A stretch of 64,000 nt of DNA from JAXLXE01 sp046328115 (GCA_046328115.1 JAXLXE010000002.1:372001-436000); one strand, 5' to 3'; shown: positions 36,368 through 45,795, counted from the stretch's first letter. Made by a program: numbers and translations. Notes: generated from the letters alone by a model not told the origin.

Positions 36368-36763
36368 ATGGACCGACGCGACTTCCTCAAGGTAACGGGC
36401 CTCGCGGCCGCCGCGCCCGCTCTGGTCGCACTCACCGCGCCCCAGGATGCGCACGCTCAGGCCTTGTCGCCGGTGATCGACCCCGTTGCGGCACCGTCGC
36501 CTGTCTCGATCGCCCCGCTCCGCATCGGGAGCCCCGGCACGTATCGCGTGTTCGGCACCGTCACGCTGGAAGCCCCCGTCGTGCAGATCAGCGGACTGGA
36601 GCACGATCAGAGCATCTCCTGGTCCAGTGGAGCCACGTCAACCCCAATGACCGCCAGCTTCACTTCCATCGAGCAGATCGATTCGCTGGCCGAAGCCCCC
36701 GCGGTCCGCGTCACGGGTGGCCAGATTCAGGCACTGTCGGTGGTTCCTGTCGACCTGATCTAG
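36368..36763 (+). CDS. Tat-exported small hypothetical protein
   Basis: A 131-residue protein with a clear twin-arginine signal (MDRRDFLKVTGLAAAAPALVA) and cleavage after DAHAQA near residue 32. The ~100-residue mature part is beta-rich (IGSPGTYRVFGTVTLEAPVVQIS), with no recognised domain. It stands about 100 bases before the binding-protein gene on the same strand. Function unknown. Confidence 0.7.
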   Translation: MDRRDFLKVTGLAAAAPALVALTAPQDAHAQALSPVIDPVAAPSPVSIAPLRIGSPGTYRVFGTVTLEAPVVQISGLEHDQSISWSSGATSTPMTASFTSIEQIDSLAEAPAVRVTGGQIQALSVVPVDLI

Positions 36764-36868
36764 ACCTCGCGTTTCCGATGCCGAACACCTGACTCGACGG
36801 TCGGGGTTCACTTATGTATCATCTCGCACCGCGGCGATGTCGCCGCACAGGTGATGTGGAGGTCACGG

Positions 36869-38338
36869 ATGCGTTCCTTCCGAGTAGCGCGGATCTGCAG
36901 CGGGATTCTGTGCGCGGCGTTGGCCGTCGTCGCCTGCTCACCCGCGGCCGCTCCCGCCCCCACCCAGGCGCCCGCAAAGCCGGCTGAGGCGGCCAAACCC
37001 GCGGAGGCCGCCAAGCCAGCAGACGCGAAGCCGGCCGCTCCCGCCGCTCCGCCGGCCGCGACTACCGCGCCAGCCGCGAAGCCGGCCGAGGCCGCGAAGC
37101 CAGGCGGCGGCGCCCCGGTGAAGCTGAGCTTTATCGGCGTCCAGAGCGATGATCAGCAGTTCGCCCTGACCGCGGTACTCAAGGAGTACCAGAAGCTCCG
37201 CCCCGAGGTGGACGTGGAGTTTGAGCTGCTGCCCTTCCCGCAGCTCTTCCCCAAGATCCAGGCCAACGCCGCCGCCAAGGCGCCCACGGACATCATCCTG
37301 GCGGACGGGCCAAACGTCTGGAACTTCGCCTACAACGGCATCATCTCGTCGATGGACGAATATTTCGACAAGGCCACCATCGAGAAGAGCTGGGCCCCAA
37401 CGTCCCTCAAGACATCCTCGTACCGGGGAAAATTCTTCGCCCCACCGCAGATGGAGTCCTGCTCCGTCATGTGGTTCAACAAGGACATGGCGGACAAGGC
37501 CGGCATCAAGCCCCCCAGCGAGCTTGCGCAGACCTGGACCATGGACCAGGCGCTAGATGCCTGGATGAAGACTAATAACCCGCCCCAGACCTACGGCATC
37601 CGCTGGGGTCAGGGCAACCTGCCCGGCCAGGACTACGAGGCTGGCTTGATGCGCCGGGCCGCCGGCAAGAAGGACAGCCCCGCGTACAAGGGCATCGCCG
37701 ACGACGGCCTCACCATCACCGGCTACTTCGATCACGCGGACGCGGTGAAGGGCCACACCTTCTTCCACGAGCTGTACCAGAAGCACAAAGTCAGCGCCGT
37801 AGAGGGCATCCCAGACGCCTGGGTGAACCAGCGGGCCGCCTTCTTCATCTCCCCAGACAACGCCATTGGCACGTACAAGCGGCTCAACGCCACGTTCCAG
37901 TACGGCGTCACCGGCATCCCATACTTCAAGGACGGCGCCCAGGTCTGCCACACAGATAGCTGGCACTACGCCCTGGGTGCCAATAGCGCCAACAAGAAGG
38001 AAGCCGCCGAGTTCATCAAGTTCATCTCAGGCCCCGTAGGCTCCAAGATCTTCTATGAGCGCTTCGGCCAGCTTCCGGCCAACCAGGAAGTGCTCAACAC
38101 CCTGCCGGACTACCAGCAGAACCCCCGCAAGCTACTCGCAGACCAGTTCAAGGCCGCGGGCCAGCCGCGCATCCAGACCGTCGGCTTCACTGAGTACAAC
38201 GGCCTCATGATCGAGTTCGTCGGCAACCTGGTCTCAGGCCAGAACCTGGACGTTCAGGCGCTCGCCACCGCGCTCGCGAAGCGCGCGGACGGCCTGACCG
38301 CCAAGTACAAGGACTGGCAGACCAAGCCACTTCCGTGA
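36869..38338 (+). CDS. ABC transporter substrate-binding lipoprotein, family 1 (CUT1 type)
   Basis: A 489-residue extracellular solute-binding protein. Start ATG 36869, with GGAGG at 36858-36862. Signal peptide with lipobox VVAC (Cys23), then a low-complexity Ala/Lys/Pro/Glu spacer (KPAEAAKPAEAAKPAD) to about residue 85. The family 1 binding fold begins VKLSFIGVQSDDQQF. Family 1 proteins mostly bind sugars or sugar derivatives. The gene is followed by two permeases and two nucleoside hydrolase genes, so a ribosyl compound or nucleoside-like ligand is an attractive inference. A 13-bp hairpin follows the stop. Confidence 0.93.
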   Translation: MRSFRVARICSGILCAALAVVACSPAAAPAPTQAPAKPAEAAKPAEAAKPADAKPAAPAAPPAATTAPAAKPAEAAKPGGGAPVKLSFIGVQSDDQQFALTAVLKEYQKLRPEVDVEFELLPFPQLFPKIQANAAAKAPTDIILADGPNVWNFAYNGIISSMDEYFDKATIEKSWAPTSLKTSSYRGKFFAPPQMESCSVMWFNKDMADKAGIKPPSELAQTWTMDQALDAWMKTNNPPQTYGIRWGQGNLPGQDYEAGLMRRAAGKKDSPAYKGIADDGLTITGYFDHADAVKGHTFFHELYQKHKVSAVEGIPDAWVNQRAAFFISPDNAIGTYKRLNATFQYGVTGIPYFKDGAQVCHTDSWHYALGANSANKKEAAEFIKFISGPVGSKIFYERFGQLPANQEVLNTLPDYQQNPRKLLADQFKAAGQPRIQTVGFTEYNGLMIEFVGNLVSGQNLDVQALATALAKRADGLTAKYKDWQTKPLP

Positions 38339-38347
38339 TCCCACGCT

Positions 38348-38377
38348 GACGCGGGCAGGCGCGTGCCTGCCCGCGTC
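38348..38377 (+). terminator. GC-rich hairpin between binding-protein and permease genes
   Basis: Perfect 13-bp stem GACGCGGGCAGGC / GCCTGCCCGCGTC with a 4-base loop, 9 bases after the stop. No T-run. Likely partial terminator or 3'-end stabiliser. Confidence 0.7.
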
Positions 38378-38414
38378 GCCCGTCACGTACCCACTCGTAC
38401 CACAAAGGTCCCGG

Positions 38415-39335
38415 ATGAGCGCCGTTACCCTCACCCAACCTGTCACGCGGACCAGATTTCTCAGCCTCAAGCAGCGGCAGTACGCCATCGCGTTCCTGTT
38501 CGTGCTGCCGGCGCTGGTCAACTTCGCCGTGTTCCGCTACATCCCCATCTTCATGGCGGGCCAGGCCAGCCTCTACGACTACAGCCTGCTCGGCGGGTTC
38601 GGCAGCTTCGTGGGCCTGAAGAACTACGAGCGGGCCATGGCGGACGACCTCTTCTGGACGTCGCTCTGGGTGTCATTCCAGTACGCGCTGATGAAGGTGC
38701 CGCTCCAGGTCGTCATGGCGCTGCTGCTGGCCCTCTTCGTCTCGCGGTCCGTGCGGGGCATGGGCATCATGCGCACCATCATCTTCATCCCGGTGGTCAC
38801 GTCGCTCGTGGTGGCCGCGGTGCTCTGGGGCATGATGTACAACAAAGATCTCGGCCTCATTCAGAGCATTCTCGGCGCGTTTGGACTCCGCCACCCCGGG
38901 CTGCTGAGCAATCCCACGCTCGCGCTCCCCGCCATCGTCGTGATGATGGTTTGGAAAGAGGTCGGATTCAGCATGATCATCTTTGTGGCCGGCCTCAAGG
39001 GCATCCCGGAGATGTTCTATGACGCAGCCGCCATCGATGGCGCCAGCGGTGTCCAGCGCTTCCTGCAGATCACCCTCCCGCTCCTGAAACCGGTCACGCT
39101 CTTCGTGGTGGTCACGCAGTCCATCGCCGCCATGCAGGTGTTTGTGCCGATCTTCGTCATGACCCAGGGCGGCCCGTTCTTCGCCACCAACGCCATCGTC
39201 TACTACATCTACCAAAACGGCTTTTCCTACAACGACATGGGCTACGCCAGCGCCCTCTCGTTCCTGGTTCTGATCGTCCTCATCGCGATCAGCTACGTTC
39301 AGTTCAAAGCCCTCAGCGGCCAGGCGGAGTACTGA
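38415..39335 (+). CDS. ABC transporter permease, UgpA/MalF type
   Basis: A 306-residue membrane permease with six predicted helices beginning QYAIAFLFVLPALVNFAVFRY. The EAA loop reads DAAAIDGASGVQRFLQITLPLL, the CUT1 form that docks the ATPase. AAAGG site before the ATG. Stop and next start share one base (TGATG). First of two permeases of the importer. Confidence 0.95.
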   Translation: MSAVTLTQPVTRTRFLSLKQRQYAIAFLFVLPALVNFAVFRYIPIFMAGQASLYDYSLLGGFGSFVGLKNYERAMADDLFWTSLWVSFQYALMKVPLQVVMALLLALFVSRSVRGMGIMRTIIFIPVVTSLVVAAVLWGMMYNKDLGLIQSILGAFGLRHPGLLSNPTLALPAIVVMMVWKEVGFSMIIFVAGLKGIPEMFYDAAAIDGASGVQRFLQITLPLLKPVTLFVVVTQSIAAMQVFVPIFVMTQGGPFFATNAIVYYIYQNGFSYNDMGYASALSFLVLIVLIAISYVQFKALSGQAEY

Positions 39336-40255
39336 TGGCAACCATCGGCGTGAAAGCTGGTGCCGTCCCGGCGGCCGCCGCGCGTCGTGGGTTTCGGGCC
39401 GGGACGCTGGTTGAGCCGATCCTCCGGCTCATCGCCTACGCCGCCATCATCATCATCTTCCTGATCCCGTTCCTGTGGATGTTCTTCGGCTCCGTGCGTG
39501 CGGAGCGCGAGATCCACGGCTACATGTTCCCCTTCACCTGGCACACCATCGTGCCGGTGGAGTGGTCGCTACAGAGCTTTCTGGACATCTATGGGATCTC
39601 CGAAGAGGGTGCCAAGGGCGGGTTACGCTTCCACCGCGGCCTGATGAACTCGGGCATCATCGCGGTGGCGGTAGTGCTCTCCTCCATGCTGTTCAACACC
39701 ATGGCCGCGTACTTCTTTGCCCGTCTCCCGTTCCCCGGCAAGAAGTACCTCACGGCCTACGTGCTGGCCACGTTCCTCCTCCCCTTCGAGGTCACCGTGG
39801 TCCCCCTCTACCTCGTGATCAGCGAGATGGGCCTGCGCAACACCTACTGGGCCATGATCGTCCCGTTCTACGCCAGCCCCTTCATCGTCTTCATGCTCAG
39901 TCAGTTCCTGGGCTCCATCCCCAAAGATCTAGATGAGGCCGCCCTGGTAGACGGCGCCAATTACTGGCACATCCTCTGGAAGATCATCCTGCCCAACTCC
40001 CTGCCCGCCATCGCCACGGCCGCGCTCATCGAGTTCCAGTTCATCTGGAACCTCTTCTACTGGCCGCTCATCGCCACCAGCAGCCTCGACCTGCAGGTCA
40101 TCCAGGTCATGATCGCTAGCCAGACCAGCGATCGGCAGGTCTACTGGGGCCGCACCTTCGCCGGCCTCGTCTCGGCCGTACTCCCAGTCCTCATCGTGTT
40201 CCTCTTCGGCCAGCGCTTCTACTTCCGCGGCGCGGTACTCTCGGGGATGAAATAG
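39335..40255 (+). CDS. ABC transporter permease, UgpE/MalG type
   Basis: A 306-residue membrane permease, partner of the preceding gene. Six helices from YAAIIIIFLIPFLWMFFGSV, and EAA loop DEAALVDGANYWHILWKIIL. No CUT1 ATPase gene follows, so the transporter must use an ATPase encoded elsewhere (as known for shared MsmK/MsiK-type ATPases). Confidence 0.95.
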   Translation: MATIGVKAGAVPAAAARRGFRAGTLVEPILRLIAYAAIIIIFLIPFLWMFFGSVRAEREIHGYMFPFTWHTIVPVEWSLQSFLDIYGISEEGAKGGLRFHRGLMNSGIIAVAVVLSSMLFNTMAAYFFARLPFPGKKYLTAYVLATFLLPFEVTVVPLYLVISEMGLRNTYWAMIVPFYASPFIVFMLSQFLGSIPKDLDEAALVDGANYWHILWKIILPNSLPAIATAALIEFQFIWNLFYWPLIATSSLDLQVIQVMIASQTSDRQVYWGRTFAGLVSAVLPVLIVFLFGQRFYFRGAVLSGMK

Positions 40256-40261
40256 GCGCAC

Positions 40262-41215
40262 ATGCCTGACAACAACATCACCAGCGTCGTCATCGACTGC
40301 GACACCGGCGTAGACGACGCCATGGCCATCTTCTACGGGCTCCTGGCTCCCCACATCGACATCGTCGGCCTCACCTGCGTCTGGGGCAACATCTGGGTTG
40401 AGACCGCCACCCTTAACACCATCCGCTTGCTCGAGCTCGTGGACCGCACGGACATCCCCGTGGCCATGGGCGCCGGCAAGCCGCTCGTCGGCCCCCAGTG
40501 GAAACTCGGTGATGGCGTCCACGGCGCGGACGGCCAGGGAAATGTGAATCTGCCGGCGCCCAGGACGAAGCCCGTCAACGAGTCCGCCGCCGATCTATTG
40601 ATCCGCCTGGCGCACGAGCGACCCGGCGAGCTCGTCCTCGTGCCAGTCGGTCCACTCACCAACATCGCCACCGCCCTCCTCCAGGATCCATCGATCGCGA
40701 AGCTCTATAAGTCCGTGGTCCTCATGGGCGGCAACTTCCTGGCTCCGGGCAACGCCGCCAAATGGGCGGAGGCCAACATCTGGCACGACCCAGAGGCCGC
40801 CCAGATCGTCTTTGAGGCCGGCTGGCCCGTCACGGCCGTTGGGCTGGACGTCACGCTCAAGACCATGCTCAGCGAGGGCAGGCTCACCGAGATGCGGGAC
40901 GCCAACACGGTCGCCGGCAATCATCTTCACCGCATCAGCCAGTTCTACCTGGAGCGCTACGCCGCCAGGCGCGGACGCCGCGAGTGTTCCATGCATGACG
41001 CACTGGCCCTGGGTATCGCGGCCGATCCATCCCTTGCCACCCACTCACCCAGAGTCCGCGTGGACGTGGAGCTCAACGGGACCCACACCCGCGGCATGAC
41101 CGTCGGCGATTTCCGACCCTGGGCCTCCGGCCCCGAGGCCAACGCCAACGTCGTGCTGGAAGTTGACAGCGCGCGCTTCATCGACCGCTGGATGGATGTG
41201 ATCACCCGCTCGTGA
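40262..41215 (+). CDS. Nucleoside hydrolase (IUNH family), first copy
   Basis: A 317-residue calcium-dependent N-ribohydrolase. The signature IDCDTGVDDA places Asp14, Asp18 and Asp19 at the metal site. The NIWHDPEAAQIV segment and MHDALALG supply the remaining ribose/metal contacts. The first Asp of the usual DTDxGxDD motif is shifted to DCDTGVDD. It cleaves nucleosides to base and ribose. Directly downstream of the permeases and overlapping the next gene by 4 bases (GTGA). Confidence 0.93.
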   Translation: MPDNNITSVVIDCDTGVDDAMAIFYGLLAPHIDIVGLTCVWGNIWVETATLNTIRLLELVDRTDIPVAMGAGKPLVGPQWKLGDGVHGADGQGNVNLPAPRTKPVNESAADLLIRLAHERPGELVLVPVGPLTNIATALLQDPSIAKLYKSVVLMGGNFLAPGNAAKWAEANIWHDPEAAQIVFEAGWPVTAVGLDVTLKTMLSEGRLTEMRDANTVAGNHLHRISQFYLERYAARRGRRECSMHDALALGIAADPSLATHSPRVRVDVELNGTHTRGMTVGDFRPWASGPEANANVVLEVDSARFIDRWMDVITRS

Positions 41216-43071
41216 CGGCCGGGCCGCCGTACGTCGTCCAGACTCGTGGGCTAGCCAGGCATTTCGGCGACAATCAGGCCGTCCGCTCCGTCGATCTCGC
41301 CGTCCGCCAGGGCGAGGTCTACGGGTTTCTCGGCCCAAACGGTGCCGGCAAGAGCACCACCATCTCCATGCTGCTCGGCCTCACGCCCCCCACGGCGGGC
41401 ACCATCGAGCTCTTCGGCGAACCCGGCCCGGCGGACCCGTTCCGCCACCGACCGCGAATGGGTGTCGTCGGCGAGCAGCAATACCTCTACGACGACCTGA
41501 GCGCATGGGAGTACCTCATGCTGTTCGCCCGCCTGTTTGGCGTGGAGCGTCCGGCCATGCGCGCCCAGGAGCTGTTGGAGCGGTTCGACCTGTATGCGTT
41601 CCACCGCGTCCGCGCGCGCGACTTCTCGCGCGGCATGCAGCAGAAGCTCGGGCTCGCCCGCGCGCTGCTCCACCGCCCAGAGCTGCTCGTGCTGGATGAG
41701 CCTGTCTCCGGTCTCGATCCCCACGGGATCCGTCAGGTCCGCGAAGTCCTTGCCGAGGAGAACCGCGCCGGCACCACCATCATCGTCTCCTCCCACGTCC
41801 TCAGCGAGGTGGAGCGAACCGCCCACCGGGTCGGCATCCTCGCCCATGGGCGACTCATCGCGGAGGGCGACCTGGCCACGCTCACCTCCAGAATTGACAC
41901 CGCCTCGACCGTCCGGATCGAGGCGGAGCAGCTCAGCCCCGCCGTCAGGGCCCAGATCAGCGAGCTTCCGTTCGTCCGCTCGGTCGCGCTCGCGGACGCA
42001 AACGGCACCCGATCGCGCCTGACCATCCAGGTCGACTCCGCGGACGATCGGCGCCGCGAGCTATCCGCCATCATCACCGCGGGCGGCGGCATCATCACCT
42101 CCATCTCCCACGATCGGCCAGGCCTCGAGGATGTCTTCGTTCAGCTCACGTCTGAGGCGACCGACACCCCGCCGCGACCCGCCACAACCCCAGAGTCCCT
42201 CGCCACTCCAGCCAGCGTCATCCCACCCAGAAGCCCGCTCGCCGCCCCCGCCGCCCAACGACGGCGGACCATCGGTTTGCTCGCCCGTCACGACGCCACC
42301 GCCACGCTCACCGGGATCACGCCCTACGTGGTCGTCGCGCTCGGTGCGCTCGCGGCAGTCCCGCCCGCGATGAGCTACAGCGACGCCATCCAACGGAGCG
42401 GCGTCCTCGTCCTCGCCAACCCGTTCACCCTACCCTTCTTCGTGGCCTCCACCCTGACCATGCTCTACCTTGCGCTGTCGTCCGCCACGTCCATCGCCCG
42501 CGATCGTGAGACCGGCACGCTGGAGGTGCTCTTCTACGGTCCCGTGGACGCCGCGTCATACGTCACGTCTCGTCTCGTCGGACAGATGCTGGTTGCGATA
42601 CCCATGCTCGCCGCGCTCGCCATCCTGTACGCCGCCCACGCCAGCATGACCAGCCTCCGCCTCGGCCCAACCTTCCCGCTCCAGTTGGTCCTCAGCTTCG
42701 CGGTTGCCGGCGCCGTAGCGGCGTTGGGCATCTGCATCTCCAGCGCCTTCCGTGCCGTGCGTCCGGCCGTGGCCGCGCTCGCGGGCCTCGCCGTGATCCT
42801 GCTGGCCCTCAGAGCTGGCAGCGAATTGCTTGGCGGAATCCAGGTGTCAAACAACTTCAGCCCCCTGCTCTGGGCGCGCGAGGTGATCGTCCGTCTGGAC
42901 GCTCTCATCGCCTACGTATCGCCCTTCAGCGTGCTGCAGGATGGTGTAGACGCCATTGTGCGGACAGACTTCGGCGCCATCGTCGCGGCGTTCATCCTGG
43001 CCATCTTGGAGTGCGCGCTGCTCACCGCCCTGGCGATTCGCCTGCTGGCACGGCGTGGAGCCAGGCGATGA
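41212..43071 (+). CDS. ABC-2 type exporter: ATPase fused to permease
   Basis: A 619-residue fusion. The N-terminal ATPase (about 1-300) has Walker A GPNGAGKST at ~43-51, signature SRGMQQK at ~139 and Walker B LLVLDEP with SGLDP at ~157-168. After a Pro/Thr-rich linker (about 310-350), an ABC-2 permease domain (about 370-615) has six helices, opening TGITPYVVVALGALAAVPPAM and resembling NosY/ABC-2 proteins. GTG start within the stop of the nucleoside hydrolase gene. Its stop overlaps the next gene (ATGA). The fused order and its place inside a nucleoside cluster are unusual. Confidence 0.9.
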   Translation: MTAGPPYVVQTRGLARHFGDNQAVRSVDLAVRQGEVYGFLGPNGAGKSTTISMLLGLTPPTAGTIELFGEPGPADPFRHRPRMGVVGEQQYLYDDLSAWEYLMLFARLFGVERPAMRAQELLERFDLYAFHRVRARDFSRGMQQKLGLARALLHRPELLVLDEPVSGLDPHGIRQVREVLAEENRAGTTIIVSSHVLSEVERTAHRVGILAHGRLIAEGDLATLTSRIDTASTVRIEAEQLSPAVRAQISELPFVRSVALADANGTRSRLTIQVDSADDRRRELSAIITAGGGIITSISHDRPGLEDVFVQLTSEATDTPPRPATTPESLATPASVIPPRSPLAAPAAQRRRTIGLLARHDATATLTGITPYVVVALGALAAVPPAMSYSDAIQRSGVLVLANPFTLPFFVASTLTMLYLALSSATSIARDRETGTLEVLFYGPVDAASYVTSRLVGQMLVAIPMLAALAILYAAHASMTSLRLGPTFPLQLVLSFAVAGAVAALGICISSAFRAVRPAVAALAGLAVILLALRAGSELLGGIQVSNNFSPLLWAREVIVRLDALIAYVSPFSVLQDGVDAIVRTDFGAIVAAFILAILECALLTALAIRLLARRGARR

Positions 43072-44378
43072 GGCCGCTGCTCTTATCGCTGCTCCTGACG
43101 CTCGCCACGCTCGCCTCCACGCTCGCCGCGCACGCCCAGGAGATCCAGGTAGAGCGACGATTCGTCTACGGGCTCAACCTCTTCAACGGCACGGAATACG
43201 TCACCGGCTTCGTCCCGCCATCCATTGACACCATCTACGTCCTCGCGGACCACGACACCGTCCTGGACCCCAAGGTCACGGAGGTCTACTTCTGGCCCAT
43301 CACCAATGACTACCGGGCCAACTTCGCGGGAGTCGCGGAGCTGGTGCCCGGGACGCTGGAGATCGCGCAAGCGGGTCGGATCGTCAGCACTGCTGCGCTC
43401 ACGGACTACGTCGTCCAGTTCGATCGCGAGGCCGGCAACGAGCCCGGCCGGGTCACGCTGGGGTCGGAGGCAGCGGTCCGATGGCAGGAGTTCACCAACC
43501 GGCGCGCCGCCTACCTCGCCGCGCTCCACCGATACAACGAAGATCAGACAGCATTCACCGAGAAGCTCAGCGCCGCCAGAGCCGCCAACACGGCGCTACC
43601 CGAGCCACCGGTGGAGCCAGCTCCGTTCACGCTGTTCTCCACCGAGCCCAATCAGGGATTCGCCGTGCACCTCCCCGCCGGCGAATACCAGATCCGCCTG
43701 CGCGACGCCTCAGGCGCCCCGGTCGCGGACAGCCTCAAACGGCTCATCTCCTTCGCACCCCGCCGCGACGGCGTTGGTTACGACGTGCTGCCCCAGGATC
43801 GGTGGACCGTTCCAGAAACGTCGGACGAGCCATCCGAGATCATCTACGCGATTCCCGGCGCGGTCCTGTATCTCCAACCGCACGCCGCCAGCGAGCTTAA
43901 CGCGCTGGCCCATGCACGCCTCCAGAACCCCCAGGATCTCGCCCCGTCGCCCAACCGTTGGCGCTGGGTGCACACCAGCCCGCTCGCGGACGTTACGCTC
44001 AGCGCCGGTTCGTCGCCGCCCGAGCCCGTGCGCGAATTCGCCGTGGAGCAGACCCCTGGAGCCGCCCTCGGCTACCGCGTCATCCCGCTCGCGGAAGCGC
44101 GGCAGAAACAGCCCAACAAGCGTCCGGACATCACAGCCTTCCAGGTGGTCACGCCATCCACGCCGGGCAGCAGCCCGCTGCGGCTCAAGACAAGCTCCGG
44201 CGCAGACCTGCCATCAGCCGCACGCGAGCTTGTCACCGTCGCGCCCATCGCCGCCTGGCAGCACGCCCTGCCAACCCTCGTGCCGCTCGCGGTCGGAGCC
44301 ACTGTGGTACTCTGGCGCCGCCAGAGGGTCCAGCGCACAAGAGACCTCCCGGCCGAGCAGCGCAGCCTGCTGAGCTAA
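43068..44378 (+). CDS. Exported, C-terminally anchored protein of unknown function
   Basis: A 436-residue protein: signal peptide 1-23 (LLLSLLLTLATLASTLAAHA), a large extracytoplasmic part, and a single C-terminal membrane helix near 405-420 (ALPTLVPLAVGATVVLW) followed by a basic tail. The exported part begins QEIQVERRFVYGLNLFNGTEYVTGF, contains a helical stretch (AAYLAALHRYNEDQTAF) and beta-rich segments. No family recognised. Four-base ATGA overlap with the ABC-2 fusion gene implies a functional pair, for instance a membrane partner of that transporter. Confidence 0.8.
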   Translation: MRPLLLSLLLTLATLASTLAAHAQEIQVERRFVYGLNLFNGTEYVTGFVPPSIDTIYVLADHDTVLDPKVTEVYFWPITNDYRANFAGVAELVPGTLEIAQAGRIVSTAALTDYVVQFDREAGNEPGRVTLGSEAAVRWQEFTNRRAAYLAALHRYNEDQTAFTEKLSAARAANTALPEPPVEPAPFTLFSTEPNQGFAVHLPAGEYQIRLRDASGAPVADSLKRLISFAPRRDGVGYDVLPQDRWTVPETSDEPSEIIYAIPGAVLYLQPHAASELNALAHARLQNPQDLAPSPNRWRWVHTSPLADVTLSAGSSPPEPVREFAVEQTPGAALGYRVIPLAEARQKQPNKRPDITAFQVVTPSTPGSSPLRLKTSSGADLPSAARELVTVAPIAAWQHALPTLVPLAVGATVVLWRRQRVQRTRDLPAEQRSLLS

Positions 44379-44430
44379 TCGCCCGCCAACGACCCCCCAG
44401 TGCCACCAGAAGATTCAGAGGTCCATCACC

Positions 44431-45360
44431 ATGCCCACACCCATCATCTTCGACACCGATCCCGGCCACGACGACGCCATTGCCCTCCTCCTCGCCGCGA
44501 AGTCGCCGGAGATAGACATCCGCGCCGTCACCTGCGTGGCGGGTAACCAGACGCTGGAGAAGTGCGCGCTGAACGCCCGGCGCGTCATGAGCATCGGCAA
44601 CATCACCGGCATTCCGGTCGCCGCGGGCATGGACCGCCCCCTCACCCGCGCGCTCAGAACCGCTCCCCAGGCCCACGGCGAGACCGGCCTGGACGGCTAT
44701 GACTTCCCGTCGCCCACCATCGATCTGGTGCCCGAGCACGGTGTGGACCTGATCATCCGCACCGTCCGCGAGTCCAAAGAGCCCATCACCCTGGTGCCCA
44801 TCGGCCCCATGACCAACATCGCCATGGCCTTCCGGCTCGCACCAGATATCAAGGCCAACGTCAGTCGCATCGTCATGATGGGTGGCGCCGCCGGCCGCGG
44901 CAACGTCACACCCTCGGCCGAGTTCAACATCTACGTGGACCCGGAGGCCGCCGCTGTCCTCTTCGAGTCAGGGCTCCCCATCACCATGGTCGGGCTGGAC
45001 GCCACCCATCAGGCGCGCATCACAGCCGCTGACATCCAGCGCATCCGCGACCTCGGCAGCCCCCCCGCCGTCATGATCGCCTCGCTGCTGGACTGGTACC
45101 GCGCCGGCTCCGAACGGCGCATGCGCTGGGACGGCGCCCCCATCCACGACGCCCTCGCCCTCGCGTCCATCATCCGCCCAGATCTCATTGAGACCCAGCA
45201 CATGAACGTCGTCGTCGAGACGGAAGGCCGCTACACCGAGGGCCGCACCGTCTGCGACACCGTCGGCAGCTCCGGCCGTGCGCCAAACGCGGACGTCGCC
45301 CTGGGCGTCAAGCGCCAGGAGTTCATCGAGCTCCTCATCGAGCGCCTCGCCCGGTACTAG
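44431..45360 (+). CDS. Nucleoside hydrolase (IUNH family), second copy
   Basis: A 309-residue N-ribohydrolase with the canonical signature FDTDPGHDDA (Asp8, Asp10, Asp14, Asp15), FNIYVDPEAA and IHDALALASI. It differs clearly from the copy at 40262-41215 (only motif-level similarity over much of the length), so the two probably have different base preferences. Last gene of the transport/nucleoside cluster. AGAGGT site before the ATG. Confidence 0.94.
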   Translation: MPTPIIFDTDPGHDDAIALLLAAKSPEIDIRAVTCVAGNQTLEKCALNARRVMSIGNITGIPVAAGMDRPLTRALRTAPQAHGETGLDGYDFPSPTIDLVPEHGVDLIIRTVRESKEPITLVPIGPMTNIAMAFRLAPDIKANVSRIVMMGGAAGRGNVTPSAEFNIYVDPEAAAVLFESGLPITMVGLDATHQARITAADIQRIRDLGSPPAVMIASLLDWYRAGSERRMRWDGAPIHDALALASIIRPDLIETQHMNVVVETEGRYTEGRTVCDTVGSSGRAPNADVALGVKRQEFIELLIERLARY

Positions 45361-45453
45361 CGCGCCCCCTCCAGAACCAGCGTGTCCGGCGCCCACACGC
45401 GCCAGCTCAACGCCCTCTGCCGCTTCATAGCGCTCGCCCCCCGCCGCCCTCGC

Positions 45454-45795
45454 GATAGCCCCAGCCGAAGTCACCCGTAGGGGCACCCCTCGTGGGTGCC
45501 GTGCGCGCGCAGCCACCCGCCCGGTATCGCGATAGCCCCCGGCCCTCGCTCGCGTGCTTGAGCGAAGCGAAGCACCTTCCGGCAACGAGCCCGGTCGCCG
45601 TTGCGATAGCCCCAGCCAGGATCACCCGTAGGGGCACCCCTCGTGCGTGCCGTGCGCGCGCAGCCACCCACCCGGTATCGCGATAGCCCCCGGCCCTCGC
45701 TCGCGTGCTTGAGCGAAGCGAAGCACCTTCCAGCAATCAGCCCGGCCACCGTTGCGATAGCCCCAGCCAGGATCACCCGTAGCGGCAGCCCTCGT
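45454..45795. repeat. 151-bp tandem direct repeat, about 2.3 copies
   Basis: Units begin with GATAGCCCCAGCC at 45454, 45605 and 45756, exactly 151 bases apart; the third is partial. Copies are nearly identical. Each unit includes the GGGGCACCCCTCGTG element, which in unit 1 forms a perfect hairpin GGCACCC-CTCGT-GGGTGCC (45482-45500), and a CTTGAGCGAAGCGAAGC block. Open frames on both strands through the repeat are Arg/Gly-rich and probably not genes. Lies between the nucleoside cluster and the truncated RHS gene. Confidence 0.9.

Noticed and set aside
43225..44373. 382-codon open frame within the anchored exported protein gene
   Set aside because: Ser/Arg/Pro-rich product in a shifted frame. 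The overlapping frame has a signal peptide, membrane helix and coupled start.
45454..45795. CRISPR-like repeat array
   Set aside because: Units are 151 bases, contiguous and nearly identical throughout, with no short repeat/unique spacer alternation and no cas genes.
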